In this document: positions 26,478-33,861 of the stretch, piece by piece | Numbering within the stretch: the first letter of the stretch is position 1 | How the letters are laid out: each line of letters opens with the position of its first letter | DNA from: Actinomycetota bacterium | GTDB lineage: Bacteria; Actinomycetota; Actinomycetes; S36-B12 | DNA: 39,370 nucleotides | Direction: 5' to 3' | Assembly (NCBI GenBank): GCA_009699705.1 | Contig: WLNQ01000003.1 | Coordinates: 1-39,370 of the forward strand | The notes under the pieces: generated by a model | Seen by the model: only the letters and a program-made list of their open reading frames with translations | Told to the model about the DNA's origin: nothing | The model's database searches: none | Made by a program: the position numbers and the translations under genes

Positions 26478-27617
26478 ATGACTGGTCGAGAAAAAGGGAA
26501 TGCAGCCAATCTCCAGCCCGGGCAAATCTTGCTTCACATCGGGGTTCACAAGACCGGAACCACTGCGATTCAAGATGCCCTCGCGCACGCGCGCCCAGAA
26601 CTTCACGAATGGAATGTGCAGTACCCAGGCACTGCTCAGGCCCACCGAAATCTGGCCTCCAGCGCCATGGATCGACGCCTTGGTTGGAAGGTCGGCGGCG
26701 CCGCAGCCCCAGACCCCTCACTGTGGGAGAACTTCGTAAAAAGCGCCCACAAGTTCCCGGGTATAACCGTGTGTTCAAGTGAATTCTTCGCCGAGTCTGA
26801 CGATGCTAAGGCGCGCGAAATCATTGAGCGAATAGGCAAAGAGAATGTCCACATCGTCGTTACTTTGAGAAACTTTGGCCAGATTCTCCCGTCGGCATGG
26901 CAGCAAATTTTGAAGTCCGGTTATGAGAATGGGTACATCCACTGGTTGAACAACGTGTTGAACGCTGGCGAAAAAGAGCCTAAGTCGGAAGTTTTCTGGA
27001 CCCGCCATCGCCATGACATCGTGGTTGAGCGTTGGGCCAAAATTGTTGGAAGTGACCGAGTCACCGTAGTTGTTGTCGACGATGCAAATCGCGATGGCAT
27101 CTATACGGATTTCGAACTCCTACTTGGCCTCCCTAAGAACTCCCTACTCAAGCATCGAACACACAGCCTCAATCGCTCTATGACCGCAGCTGAAAGTGAA
27201 CTACTGCGCTGCCTAAACGAAGCTGTTGGTGGCAGCAAAGGCTGGCGGCCCTATGGCAATGCGGTGCACGATGGATTGATCAAGGGCATGGTTGAAGGGC
27301 GAACTCCAGATGCCGGGGAAGCAAAACTCCAAACACCTCAATGGGCTTTAGACATGGCGGCACGATATGCGGCCACGTATGTCGACGCGATCAAGGCGTC
27401 CGGAGTCAACGTGGTGGGCAATCTTGAAGTGCTCGGTACTCGATTGGAAGGTCCCGAAGAGGTCAAAGACCGCGCTATCGAGGAAATACCTGTGAATGCT
27501 GCCGTTGCCGCAATCCTTGGAGCCATGAGCGACGTCTTCGTTCCACCTCGGCCTACCAGGATGACTCAAGCTCGCTCGAAGGCTGCAAGACTCCGCCGAG
27601 CTATCACCCGCAAATAA
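26478..27617 (+). CDS. Sulfotransferase-like P-loop protein
   Basis: The 379-residue protein has the 5'-phosphosulfate-binding loop of PAPS sulfotransferases near its N-terminus, LLHIGVHKTGTTAIQDAL, with HKTGTT at residues 24-29. HIVVTLRNFGQILPSAWQQ is similar to the 3'-phosphate-binding region with its Arg. The middle (HRHDIVVERWAKIVGSDRVTVVVVDD) is typical of bacterial sulfotransferases acting on surface sugars. The C-terminal tail is basic (SKAARLRRAITRK). There is no signal peptide. The acceptor is unknown. It lies alone between a hairpin and tRNA-Lys, as an accessory gene would. Confidence 0.78.
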   Translation: MTGREKGNAANLQPGQILLHIGVHKTGTTAIQDALAHARPELHEWNVQYPGTAQAHRNLASSAMDRRLGWKVGGAAAPDPSLWENFVKSAHKFPGITVCSSEFFAESDDAKAREIIERIGKENVHIVVTLRNFGQILPSAWQQILKSGYENGYIHWLNNVLNAGEKEPKSEVFWTRHRHDIVVERWAKIVGSDRVTVVVVDDANRDGIYTDFELLLGLPKNSLLKHRTHSLNRSMTAAESELLRCLNEAVGGSKGWRPYGNAVHDGLIKGMVEGRTPDAGEAKLQTPQWALDMAARYAATYVDAIKASGVNVVGNLEVLGTRLEGPEEVKDRAIEEIPVNAAVAAILGAMSDVFVPPRPTRMTQARSKAARLRRAITRK

Positions 27618-27665
27618 CTGAGCGAAGTAACAGTTGTGGAGCACCAAGTGCCACGTTGAATGTCT

Positions 27666-27740
27666 TGGTGGGACGCCGGGGGCTCGAACCCCGAACCTAC
27701 GGATTAAAAGTCCGCAGCTCTACCATTGAGCTAGCATCCC
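27666..27740 (-). tRNA. tRNA-Lys (anticodon TTT)
   Basis: Read on the minus strand, the acceptor GGGATGC pairs with GCGTCCC with one T-G pair. The D arm is GCTCAATGGTAGAGC, the anticodon stem GCGGA/TCCGT holds the loop with TTT, and the T arm GGGGTTCGAGCCCC is perfect. Discriminator A is followed by an encoded CCA at 27666-27668. The cloverleaf is complete. Confidence 0.96.
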
Positions 27741-27744
27741 AAAG

Positions 27745-27769
27745 AAAAAATCCCCTCAAAATGTTGAGG
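27745..27769 (-). terminator. Intrinsic-terminator-like hairpin directly upstream of tRNA-Lys
   Basis: On the minus strand CCTCAA-CATT-TTGAGG (27754-27769) is followed by GGA and six T residues (27745-27750), the form of a rho-independent terminator. The tRNA-Lys 5' end lies only 4 bases further on, on the same strand, so any tRNA promoter must read through it or overlap it. No minus-strand gene is seen immediately to the right. The remaining 27770-27994 stretch holds no gene I can support. Confidence 0.6.
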
Positions 27770-27994
27770 CGATCACATTCTCGAGGTCCAAGGCTATCGG
27801 TCGCCCGATTCGCTGGCACTAGCCCATTGCTTCAACAGCCAAATCACCCGCACGAGATGCCATGAAACCTTGGCAAATCCTCAGTCATCCGCATTATGAC
27901 TTCATTTAACGATCATCGCGTTGACTCCCAAAGAAGCGCTGGCCCAAAATAAATACGTACCAGATTCGGTGCCAACAAGACTCGGAGCGCGTTC

Positions 27995-28906
27995 GTGACC
28001 ACGGAATCAGAAACGAATCTCAATGGCGTTCCCGGCCAGGAGCAGGCCTCGCCTCACGAGCAGGCCTCGCCTACGGGACTTGAAAGAAGGCGCGGGCTTA
28101 CGGGCACTCGCGCAAACGGTCACTTAGCCTTGCTCCGCTTTCTCATGACGCGCCCCACGTGTGATCGGATTGCCCAATACGCAGTCGTGAAAATGATGGG
28201 TAAATACGGGTGTCGGGCCGCCTCTATAAGTTTGTTCGACATATCTGGAGCACTACACGTTGTCGGCTCCTACGGGGTGCCTCATCAAAGTTTGGCACCA
28301 TACGAAAGCCTTTCACTTTGGGACAGTTCTCCCATGAGCGACGCAGTGATCACTGGTGAACCGATAATCATGCTGACTGCTGATGAAGTGCGTAATGCCT
28401 ATCCCTGGCTCGGTCCCCAATCTGATTTACCTTACGAGCCGATGGTGGTCTGGCCGCTGGCTTTGCCGCATGAGACTGTCGGTGCTGTCCAATTCATCCT
28501 CGCTGAAGAGCCTGTTGACCTTAACTCCATCCGGACTCAAGCCACGGTGATCGCTACCTCCCTTGCCCTGTATTTGAGCCTGCTTGGCGCAACGGGTTCA
28601 CTCGACAATCAGCTTGTGTTTCAAAATGCTGATCATGACGCAACTCTTCCTGCGGACACCGGCCTGCAATTCCCCCAGGTGATTAGTGGTTTTCATCCGA
28701 ACTCAAAACAGCAGTCATTAACGGCTCGTCAAATCTCTGTTCTCAAACTGATTGCTGAAGGCCATACCAATGCTGATATTGCCGACGAAATCGGATTTAG
28801 CGTTTCAACTGTGCGGCACGAAACGATGGCGCTCTACAGATTCTTTGGTGTGGGCGGTCGCGAGGGCGCGGTGCGCGTGGCCAAAGCTCGAGGGATTCTG
28901 CATTAA
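27995..28906 (+). CDS. GAF and LuxR-type HTH transcription regulator
   Basis: The 303-residue protein has a variable N-terminus with a repeated EQASP, a GAF-like sensor domain at about 55-200 (AVVKMMGKYGCRAASISLFD and VVWPLALPHETVGAVQFILAEEP) and a C-terminal LuxR-type helix-turn-helix at about 243-300 (LTARQISVLKLIAEGHTNADIADEIGFSVSTVRHE). The ligand is unknown. GTG at 27995 has GGAG about 7 bases before it. The next gene on the same strand is a surface protein 152 bases away, so control of the surface-protein and sortase genes is possible but not shown. Confidence 0.86.
   Translation: MTTESETNLNGVPGQEQASPHEQASPTGLERRRGLTGTRANGHLALLRFLMTRPTCDRIAQYAVVKMMGKYGCRAASISLFDISGALHVVGSYGVPHQSLAPYESLSLWDSSPMSDAVITGEPIIMLTADEVRNAYPWLGPQSDLPYEPMVVWPLALPHETVGAVQFILAEEPVDLNSIRTQATVIATSLALYLSLLGATGSLDNQLVFQNADHDATLPADTGLQFPQVISGFHPNSKQQSLTARQISVLKLIAEGHTNADIADEIGFSVSTVRHETMALYRFFGVGGREGAVRVAKARGILH
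28040..28072 (+). repeat. Two-copy in-frame tandem repeat in the LuxR-type gene
   Basis: The 15-base sequence gagcaggcctcgcct occurs at 28040-28054 and 28058-28072 with an 18-base period, coding EQASP twice. It is in frame, so copy number change would lengthen or shorten the N-terminus without breaking the gene. Confidence 0.9.
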
Positions 28907-29058
28907 TTCCTTAGCCTGTCAATTAACAAATATGACCGCGGACATGAATGGTCCAGTGTCTGTCATTGTCGTCTAACGACCATGTTCACCTTGCATAGCA
29001 ACATCTTTTCTTTAGAGAGTTAGCGAGTAAGCAACGACTCAACTACAAGGGAGATCTC

Positions 29059-30228
29059 ATGCCCAATGAAATAATTAGTTACGACTCCCCGCATTCCCCG
29101 AAGAAAGGCCTTTCTCGCAAGGCTGGCATGACGGCAGTGTTGGGGTTTGCGATGGCAACGAGTGCCTTCGCATTTACTACTACCTCGGCCAGCGCGAGCG
29201 ACAATAATGGCCCACAATGGTCAGGAAGTAGCAACATCCAGTCATCGTCCAGTTGCCACAAAGTCGATGGTAAAAACGACGGGACTTGGGATATCGAGTG
29301 GACAGTTGTAAACGGCTGGAGCACGCCAGCAACTTCTCAAAATTCAACCCCATCAGGTGTCGTGCCCGATGCAACAGTTTTTGGGGGACCCAATCTGGAT
29401 GGCAGAACTCAGAAGTTCACACAGAATGTTCCAGGGGGAATAGACAAGCATTACCCGCTTTCTGTCGAGCTTAAAGCCACCCTGACTCCGCAAGATTCTG
29501 TCAAAAACGACTCCGTTCAGAACAATTATGTTAAGAAATTAAGCGGAGAGGAACATATCGACGATACTTGCCCTACGCCTGTCCAGGCCGTCACCTTGAC
29601 CTGCTCGGCTGGTTTGTCAATCAATCTGAGTAACTACCCAAGTAACGTCTCAGTTGGGAAGAAGCCCCCTGTGATAAATAGCGTGTCCGCTACTATCGAT
29701 GGCAAAGATTGGCCGCTACCTAACACCCCCAATGCTCCCAATGATTTTGGAGTTGCTTTCGGCCCTTACTCGACTGGACAATTGACACCTCAATATGGCA
29801 GTCACAGCGCTACGGTGACAGTCAAATCGACAGACAGTCATGATGAATATTCATTCGTTCGTCAGCTTTCAATTGATTGCCCAGCTCCTGTGACCAACAC
29901 CGTCACCGTTCCTGGTGCAAATACAACTACAACAGTTACCGTTCCTGGACCAACCGTCACGGTTTCTGCATCACCTGCACCAACGGTGACTGCAGTTCCA
30001 ATCGCAATTGTTCCAGCACCTGCTACATCACCAATTGCAGAGCCAGTACCAATTTCTCTCACTCCAGAAGCAGGTACAGCTCCAACATCAGTGAACGCCG
30101 GTGGCGGCTCATCCGCACCTGATTCAACTCTGCCATTGTGGGCAGTTGCGCTTCTTGCAACTGGTGCACTCGGAGCAGCAGGAGCAGGCGCTCGCCTTGC
30201 TACTTCTCGCAAGGACTCACAGGAATAG
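29059..30228 (+). CDS. Secreted Thr/Pro-rich surface protein with C-terminal membrane anchor
   Basis: I do not recognise a named family. The 389-residue product has a signal peptide (about 15-46, ending TTTSASA), a globular region of about 230 residues with several Cys (SCHKVDGKNDGTWDIEW, DDTCPTPVQAVTLTCSAG, LSIDCPAPV), then a stalk rich in TVTVPG-like and Pro/Ala stretches (about 275-340) and a terminal helix (LPLWAVALLATGALGAAGAGARLA) with a basic tail. This is the build of a sortase substrate, yet no LPxTG-like motif precedes the helix. It has a good AAGGGAG ribosome site. The sortase gene follows 23 bases after its stop. Confidence 0.83.
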   Translation: MPNEIISYDSPHSPKKGLSRKAGMTAVLGFAMATSAFAFTTTSASASDNNGPQWSGSSNIQSSSSCHKVDGKNDGTWDIEWTVVNGWSTPATSQNSTPSGVVPDATVFGGPNLDGRTQKFTQNVPGGIDKHYPLSVELKATLTPQDSVKNDSVQNNYVKKLSGEEHIDDTCPTPVQAVTLTCSAGLSINLSNYPSNVSVGKKPPVINSVSATIDGKDWPLPNTPNAPNDFGVAFGPYSTGQLTPQYGSHSATVTVKSTDSHDEYSFVRQLSIDCPAPVTNTVTVPGANTTTTVTVPGPTVTVSASPAPTVTAVPIAIVPAPATSPIAEPVPISLTPEAGTAPTSVNAGGGSSAPDSTLPLWAVALLATGALGAAGAGARLATSRKDSQE

Positions 30229-30251
30229 AAACCCCATCTAGGTAAAACACC

Positions 30252-30908
30252 ATGAATACGCGGCCCCGTCCTGCAGTAGTCCTGCTCGCAGTGAGCATCT
30301 TGATGCTCATCACAGCAGTGATTGCAATCGCAGTGGCGGGGTCGCGCATGGGCGGCGAAAACATCGACTCCATCGGTGATCGCGTTGCGGCCCAATCCCC
30401 TAGCGCCGATCCGTCTCCTACTGGCCCATCGCCAGTTGAGCCCACCGTGCTTCCCAATCCCGTTAGGGTTCGCATCCCTCAGATCGGTGTTACCGCCCCG
30501 GTCATTCCCACTGGTCTCGATAAGAATCGGTCCGCGGTGATCCCAGAAGACATAATGAAAGTCGGTTGGTACAAGCTCGGGGTTGCTCCGGGTAGTAGCC
30601 AAGGCTCCGCGGTTTTGATTGCCCACCGAGACGGGCGTGAGCAAGGCCATGGGGCGTTTTACAGCATCGGAGCACTGACCTTGGGTGATCGCATCATCGT
30701 GACCAATAGCGTCGGTGAACGATTGAAGTACAAAGTCGTCGCTCGTGAAATGATTCCAAAAGAAAAACTGCCGACGCAAGAACTCTTTGCCATTGATGGT
30801 GCCCCGCGCCTAACGCTCATAAGCTGCGGCGGCTACTACAGCAAATCCAATGGCGGATACCAGGACAACATTGTGGTGACGGCTACGCCGGTACCGGGCA
30901 CGACTTAG
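30252..30908 (+). CDS. Class F-like sortase
   Basis: This 218-residue membrane-anchored transpeptidase has one N-terminal helix (about 8-29), a Pro/Ser-rich linker and the sortase domain from about 70. [12 protein letters not shown] opens the beta-barrel, His125 in [21 protein letters not shown] and Cys192 in [10 protein letters not shown] are the catalytic pair. The region where class F enzymes usually have YRDN reads YQDN, with Gln at 204, so the expected arginine is absent at that place. It lies just after the surface protein gene, its likely substrate. The last 26 bases overlap the metalloprotease gene on the other strand. Confidence 0.9.
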   Translation: MNTRPRPAVVLLAVSILMLITAVIAIAVAGSRMGGENIDSIGDRVAAQSPSADPSPTGPSPVEPTVLPNPVRVRIPQIGVTAPVIPTGLDKNRSAVIPEDIMKVGWYKLGVAPGSSQGSAVLIAHRDGREQGHGAFYSIGALTLGDRIIVTNSVGERLKYKVVAREMIPKEKLPTQELFAIDGAPRLTLISCGGYYSKSNGGYQDNIVVTATPVPGTT

Positions 30909-31644
30909 TCATTTGAGCAACACCTTGCTGGTCGCCAGCGCCAAGGGATGTACGGCTAGTGACGATCGGATACATGATGTTGGCTGTCAGATCCGCGTGA
31001 GACAAGCCCATGATGTGGCCTAGTTCGTGAAGGTAAAGGCTCTTGATCTTGTTCGGAGACTTCACTGCATCGGCTTGCACATGGTCGGTGCGAAAGACTG
31101 CGTTTCCGGCGACGATCTCCTTGGTAGCAATGTTCACTTTGGAAGGTGCGGCAAAGCCGAAGATTGATGGGGTCAGCATGGCAGCTTCACCGATCTTCAA
31201 GAAGGTGAGGTAGATGTGACGGTCGCGCACTGGGCTGCCATCTACTGGTGTGAGCGCGTAGTTCGCATCTGAGTAGTTCACTGCTGTTTCGCCGTCGTAC
31301 TTGAAAGTTAAGCCAGACGCTGCAGTCCAACTGCTGAAGGCCCAGGTCAGTTGCTTCACGGCAAGGGCCCCTTGAGTTGGGCTGAGTTCCCTGGAATCCA
31401 TGCTCCAGGTGATGGGGGCGCCACATTGGCTCCACCCGCCATTGAGTAGCGAAGCATCTTGATTATGGAAGATCGACTTGAAGTCAGTGGCCACCGTGCT
31501 GCTTGCGGCTTGCGGTGCCACTCGTACCCAAGCAGCGCTCTGGGTCGAGTTTTGTGCCCCTGATGCGAGCCCAAGTGAAGAAGCCGCGAGTACGCCTGCG
31601 GCAAGAAATGATCCAACTGTGTGGGCAGTCAAATGAATCCTCAT
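30883..31644 (-). CDS. Secreted matrixin-like zinc metalloprotease
   Basis: The 253-residue protein has a signal peptide (about 1-30) and a metzincin domain with [11 protein letters not shown] (His206, Glu207, His210, His216) and a Met-turn (NIMYP, Met224), so it should be a zinc endopeptidase acting outside the cell. [14 protein letters not shown] is typical of matrixins. No Cys-switch propeptide is clear. AAGGAG lies 10 bases before the ATG, and a strong promoter is upstream. It converges on and overlaps the sortase by 26 bases. Processing of the neighbouring surface protein is a guess. Confidence 0.9.
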   Translation of the reverse strand: MRIHLTAHTVGSFLAAGVLAASSLGLASGAQNSTQSAAWVRVAPQAASSTVATDFKSIFHNQDASLLNGGWSQCGAPITWSMDSRELSPTQGALAVKQLTWAFSSWTAASGLTFKYDGETAVNYSDANYALTPVDGSPVRDRHIYLTFLKIGEAAMLTPSIFGFAAPSKVNIATKEIVAGNAVFRTDHVQADAVKSPNKIKSLYLHELGHIMGLSHADLTANIMYPIVTSRTSLGAGDQQGVAQMTKSCPVPA

Positions 31645-31676
31645 GACTGGTCAACTCCTTAGTTGTCTCAACAAGA

Positions 31677-31718
31677 AGTATCCAGACCATTTAATGCACA
31701 GTCAAATGACCAATGACC
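31677..31718 (-). promoter_or_regulatory. Metalloprotease promoter with AATGACC direct repeats
   Basis: On the minus strand TTGACT (31700-31705) and GATACT (31677-31682) are separated by 17 bases, a good sigma-70-type promoter, about 30 bases before the metalloprotease ATG. Immediately upstream of the -35 element the 7-base unit AATGACC is repeated in tandem (31705-31711 and 31712-31718, plus-strand reading), a place for an activator or repressor. The rest of the 238-bp gap up to htpX shows no gene. Confidence 0.6.
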
Positions 31719-31882
31719 AATATTTAGTTGAAGTGAACAGTGGTCAAACAGGGATAAACACGTTGTATTTCAATGGGTTTTCGGCATTCATTGCTTCAAA
31801 AATTGCCGTCCACAGCGCGCTACAGGATGACCAGTCAAGGCTTGAAAATCATCCCAAAAGCCACGTATTTGGCAAGATGGAG

Positions 31883-32788
31883 CTACTCCCCTACAGGTGG
31901 TAGCCCTTCCATTTCGCGCAAAATATTGATGCGATCACTCAAGGGTGGATGGGTGTCGAACATAGACTTTGACTTGCCGTCAAGAGGAGATTCAATCCAC
32001 ACGTGAGCAACTGCGGTTGATTTCTGCTGCACCACTGTGGAGTCTTGTGCAAGCGTCTCTAAGGCCCTACGCAGCCCGTTGGGGTTACGAGTGAACTCAA
32101 CTGCTGTGGCATCAGCTAACGACTCGCGCTTACGGGAAATAGATGCGCGAATGAGTAGAGCCGCAATCGGGGCAAGCAGCAAAATCACAATGGAAATGAT
32201 TTGTGCGAATGGATTGCTGTTGCTGTTGCTATCTCGACCACCAAAAAATGCCATCCGGGCACCCATGTCGGCAAGGATCGCAAGCAAGCCTGCCGTGGTT
32301 GCGGCAACGGCCATCACCAAGGTGTCTCGGTTACCCACATGAGCCATTTCGTGGGCCGCGATGCCTTGCAGTTGTTCGCGATCCATCACTCGCAAAATGC
32401 CAGTGGTGAAAGCAATCACCGCATGCTCTGGATCGCGGCCTGTTGCGAAAGCGTTTGGTGCTGGATCGTCAACGATTGCCACCTTCGGCATCGGCAAACC
32501 CGCAGCCATGGTGACCTCTTCAACAATGTTATAGAGCTGTGGTGCATCTTCGTGTTCAACGACTTTTGCATGTGTCATCGCCAGCACCAAGGTGTCGGAC
32601 TTCCAGTACGAAGTCCATACGCCAATGAGCGAAATGCCCACGGCGATAGGCACGAGCAGATAAGCCTGGAAGTTCAAAATAGTGCCGATAGCCCAAATCA
32701 TCAACACCAGAGCAACGAACATCGTGCCGAGTAGGAACCAGGTTTTACGTTGGTTCGATTTCTGCTGGGCCCGGAAGGAGACCGCCAT
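31883..32788 (-). CDS. htpX: HtpX-type membrane zinc metalloprotease (M48B)
   Basis: HtpX is a membrane protease that degrades damaged membrane proteins. The 301-residue protein has two N-terminal helices (about 18-38 and 43-60), the zinc motif HEMAH at 146-150, two further helices at about 157-175 and 190-210, and the downstream Glu ligand region ESLADATAVEFTRNP. NAFATGRDPEHAVIAFTTG is characteristic of HtpX. It starts 2 bases after the lemA stop, so lemA and htpX are one operon, a common pair. Confidence 0.95.
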   Translation of the reverse strand: MAVSFRAQQKSNQRKTWFLLGTMFVALVLMIWAIGTILNFQAYLLVPIAVGISLIGVWTSYWKSDTLVLAMTHAKVVEHEDAPQLYNIVEEVTMAAGLPMPKVAIVDDPAPNAFATGRDPEHAVIAFTTGILRVMDREQLQGIAAHEMAHVGNRDTLVMAVAATTAGLLAILADMGARMAFFGGRDSNSNSNPFAQIISIVILLLAPIAALLIRASISRKRESLADATAVEFTRNPNGLRRALETLAQDSTVVQQKSTAVAHVWIESPLDGKSKSMFDTHPPLSDRINILREMEGLPPVGE

Positions 32789-32790
32789 CG

Positions 32791-33348
32791 CTATTCGAAG
32801 GAAACAGTAGGAGCGTTGCGATCAGCTTCTTCTGGAACCTCGTAGAACTCGCGGGCCTTCACGCTTGCCATTCCAACAAAGAACTTCGTCGGGATCGTCA
32901 CGATCGCGGTGTTCAGTGAACGTACCGAGTCGTTGTAGAACTGACGCGAGAAGGCAACCTTGTTTTCCGTTGACGAGAGCTCTTCTTGTAGCGACAAGAA
33001 GTTCGCTGAAGCCTTCAGATCGGGATAAGCCTCAGCGACCATGAGCAAGCCACGGAGAGCCTGAGTCAATTGACCATCGGCAGCGGCAACCTCAGCGACA
33101 CCGTTCGCATGTTCTGCGGCAGCGCGCGCAGCGGTCACCTTTTCGAAGGTGCCACTTTCATGGGCGGCGTAGCCCTTGACTGTGCTCACCAAGTTCGGGA
33201 TCAGGTCACTGCGACGCTTGAGCTGCACTTCAATCTGAGCAAAGGCTTCATCCACCGCGACATTGGCGCTGACCAACCGGTTATAGGTGGAAACAAGGTA
33301 AATAACGGCAATGACAACAACGACTGCAAGAACTATCCAAATCCACAT
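32791..33348 (-). CDS. lemA: LemA-family membrane protein
   Basis: The 185-residue protein has one N-terminal membrane helix (about 2-20) and a long helical domain with YNRLVSANVAVDEAFAQIEVQLKRRSDLIPNLV, the LemA signature, then LMVAEAYPDLKASANFLSLQEELSSTENKVAFSRQFYND. The function of LemA is not established; it often accompanies HtpX or other membrane stress genes. It leads the operon with a TANNNT box 6 bases before its ATG. Confidence 0.93.
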   Translation of the reverse strand: MWIWIVLAVVVVIAVIYLVSTYNRLVSANVAVDEAFAQIEVQLKRRSDLIPNLVSTVKGYAAHESGTFEKVTAARAAAEHANGVAEVAAADGQLTQALRGLLMVAEAYPDLKASANFLSLQEELSSTENKVAFSRQFYNDSVRSLNTAIVTIPTKFFVGMASVKAREFYEVPEEADRNAPTVSFE

Positions 33349-33360
33349 GTGTGCATCGTA
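33349..33360 (-). promoter_or_regulatory. Leaderless-type -10 box for lemA-htpX
   Basis: On the minus strand TACGAT (33355-33360) is followed by 6 bases and the lemA ATG. No Shine-Dalgarno sequence is present. The 59-bp gap to rpiB is otherwise AT-rich without a clear hairpin. Confidence 0.5.
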
Positions 33361-33407
33361 CCTTTTATTTGGATAATTAAGCGATGGGCAAAATGGAGCC
33401 TGACTAG

Positions 33408-33857
33408 CTAGATCTCTTGACCGGCATCAAGTTCGGCCAATTGTTCAACTCGAGCTTCGTGGCGGCCACCTTCAAAGGTGGTGGTTAGAAACGCTTGGAC
33501 TGCCGCCAGAGCAACTTCTGGCTCCGTCACGCGCTCGCCAAAGCAAGCCACATTGGCGTTGTTATGACCTCTGGTCATTTCGGCATCTTGGATATCGCGA
33601 ATAATCCCTGCTCGTACCCCAGGAACCTTGTTAGCGGCCATACACACGCCTTGCCCACTGCCGCACACAACTATTCCAAACTCGGCTTTACCGCCCACCA
33701 CCGCGCGCCCCACTTCGGCGCCAAAGTGCGGGTAGTCGACTCGCTCAGGCGAGTAGGCGCCGAGATCGAGCACTTCGTAGCCGTGCTCAAGGAGCCAACC
33801 ACGAATCTGTTCTTTCAGCACGAAACCCGCATGGTCTGAGCCCACTGCAACAATCAT
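33408..33857 (-). CDS. rpiB: Ribose-5-phosphate isomerase B
   Basis: RpiB interconverts ribose 5-phosphate and ribulose 5-phosphate in the pentose phosphate pathway. The protein is 149 residues from the ATG at 33857, starting VAVGSDHAGFVLKEQ, with VVCGSGQGVCMAANKVPGVRAG (Cys65) and RGHNNANVACFG. An upstream in-frame TTG at 33881 would add eight residues overlapping the heparinase-like gene and is not needed. The ATG follows the stop of that gene by 4 bases, so the two are likely coupled. Confidence 0.93.
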   Translation of the reverse strand: MIVAVGSDHAGFVLKEQIRGWLLEHGYEVLDLGAYSPERVDYPHFGAEVGRAVVGGKAEFGIVVCGSGQGVCMAANKVPGVRAGIIRDIQDAEMTRGHNNANVACFGERVTEPEVALAAVQAFLTTTFEGGRHEARVEQLAELDAGQEI

Positions 33858-33861
33858 GACT

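Noticed and set aside
27618-27994. Phage or element attachment site at tRNA-Lys
   Set aside because: No integrase gene and no duplicate of the tRNA 3' end were found within the window, so no att site is called.
29862-30779. Minus-strand open frame of 305 codons across the surface protein and sortase
   Set aside because: It is antisense to two well-supported genes and its Gly/Val/Thr-rich part mirrors the low-complexity stalk.
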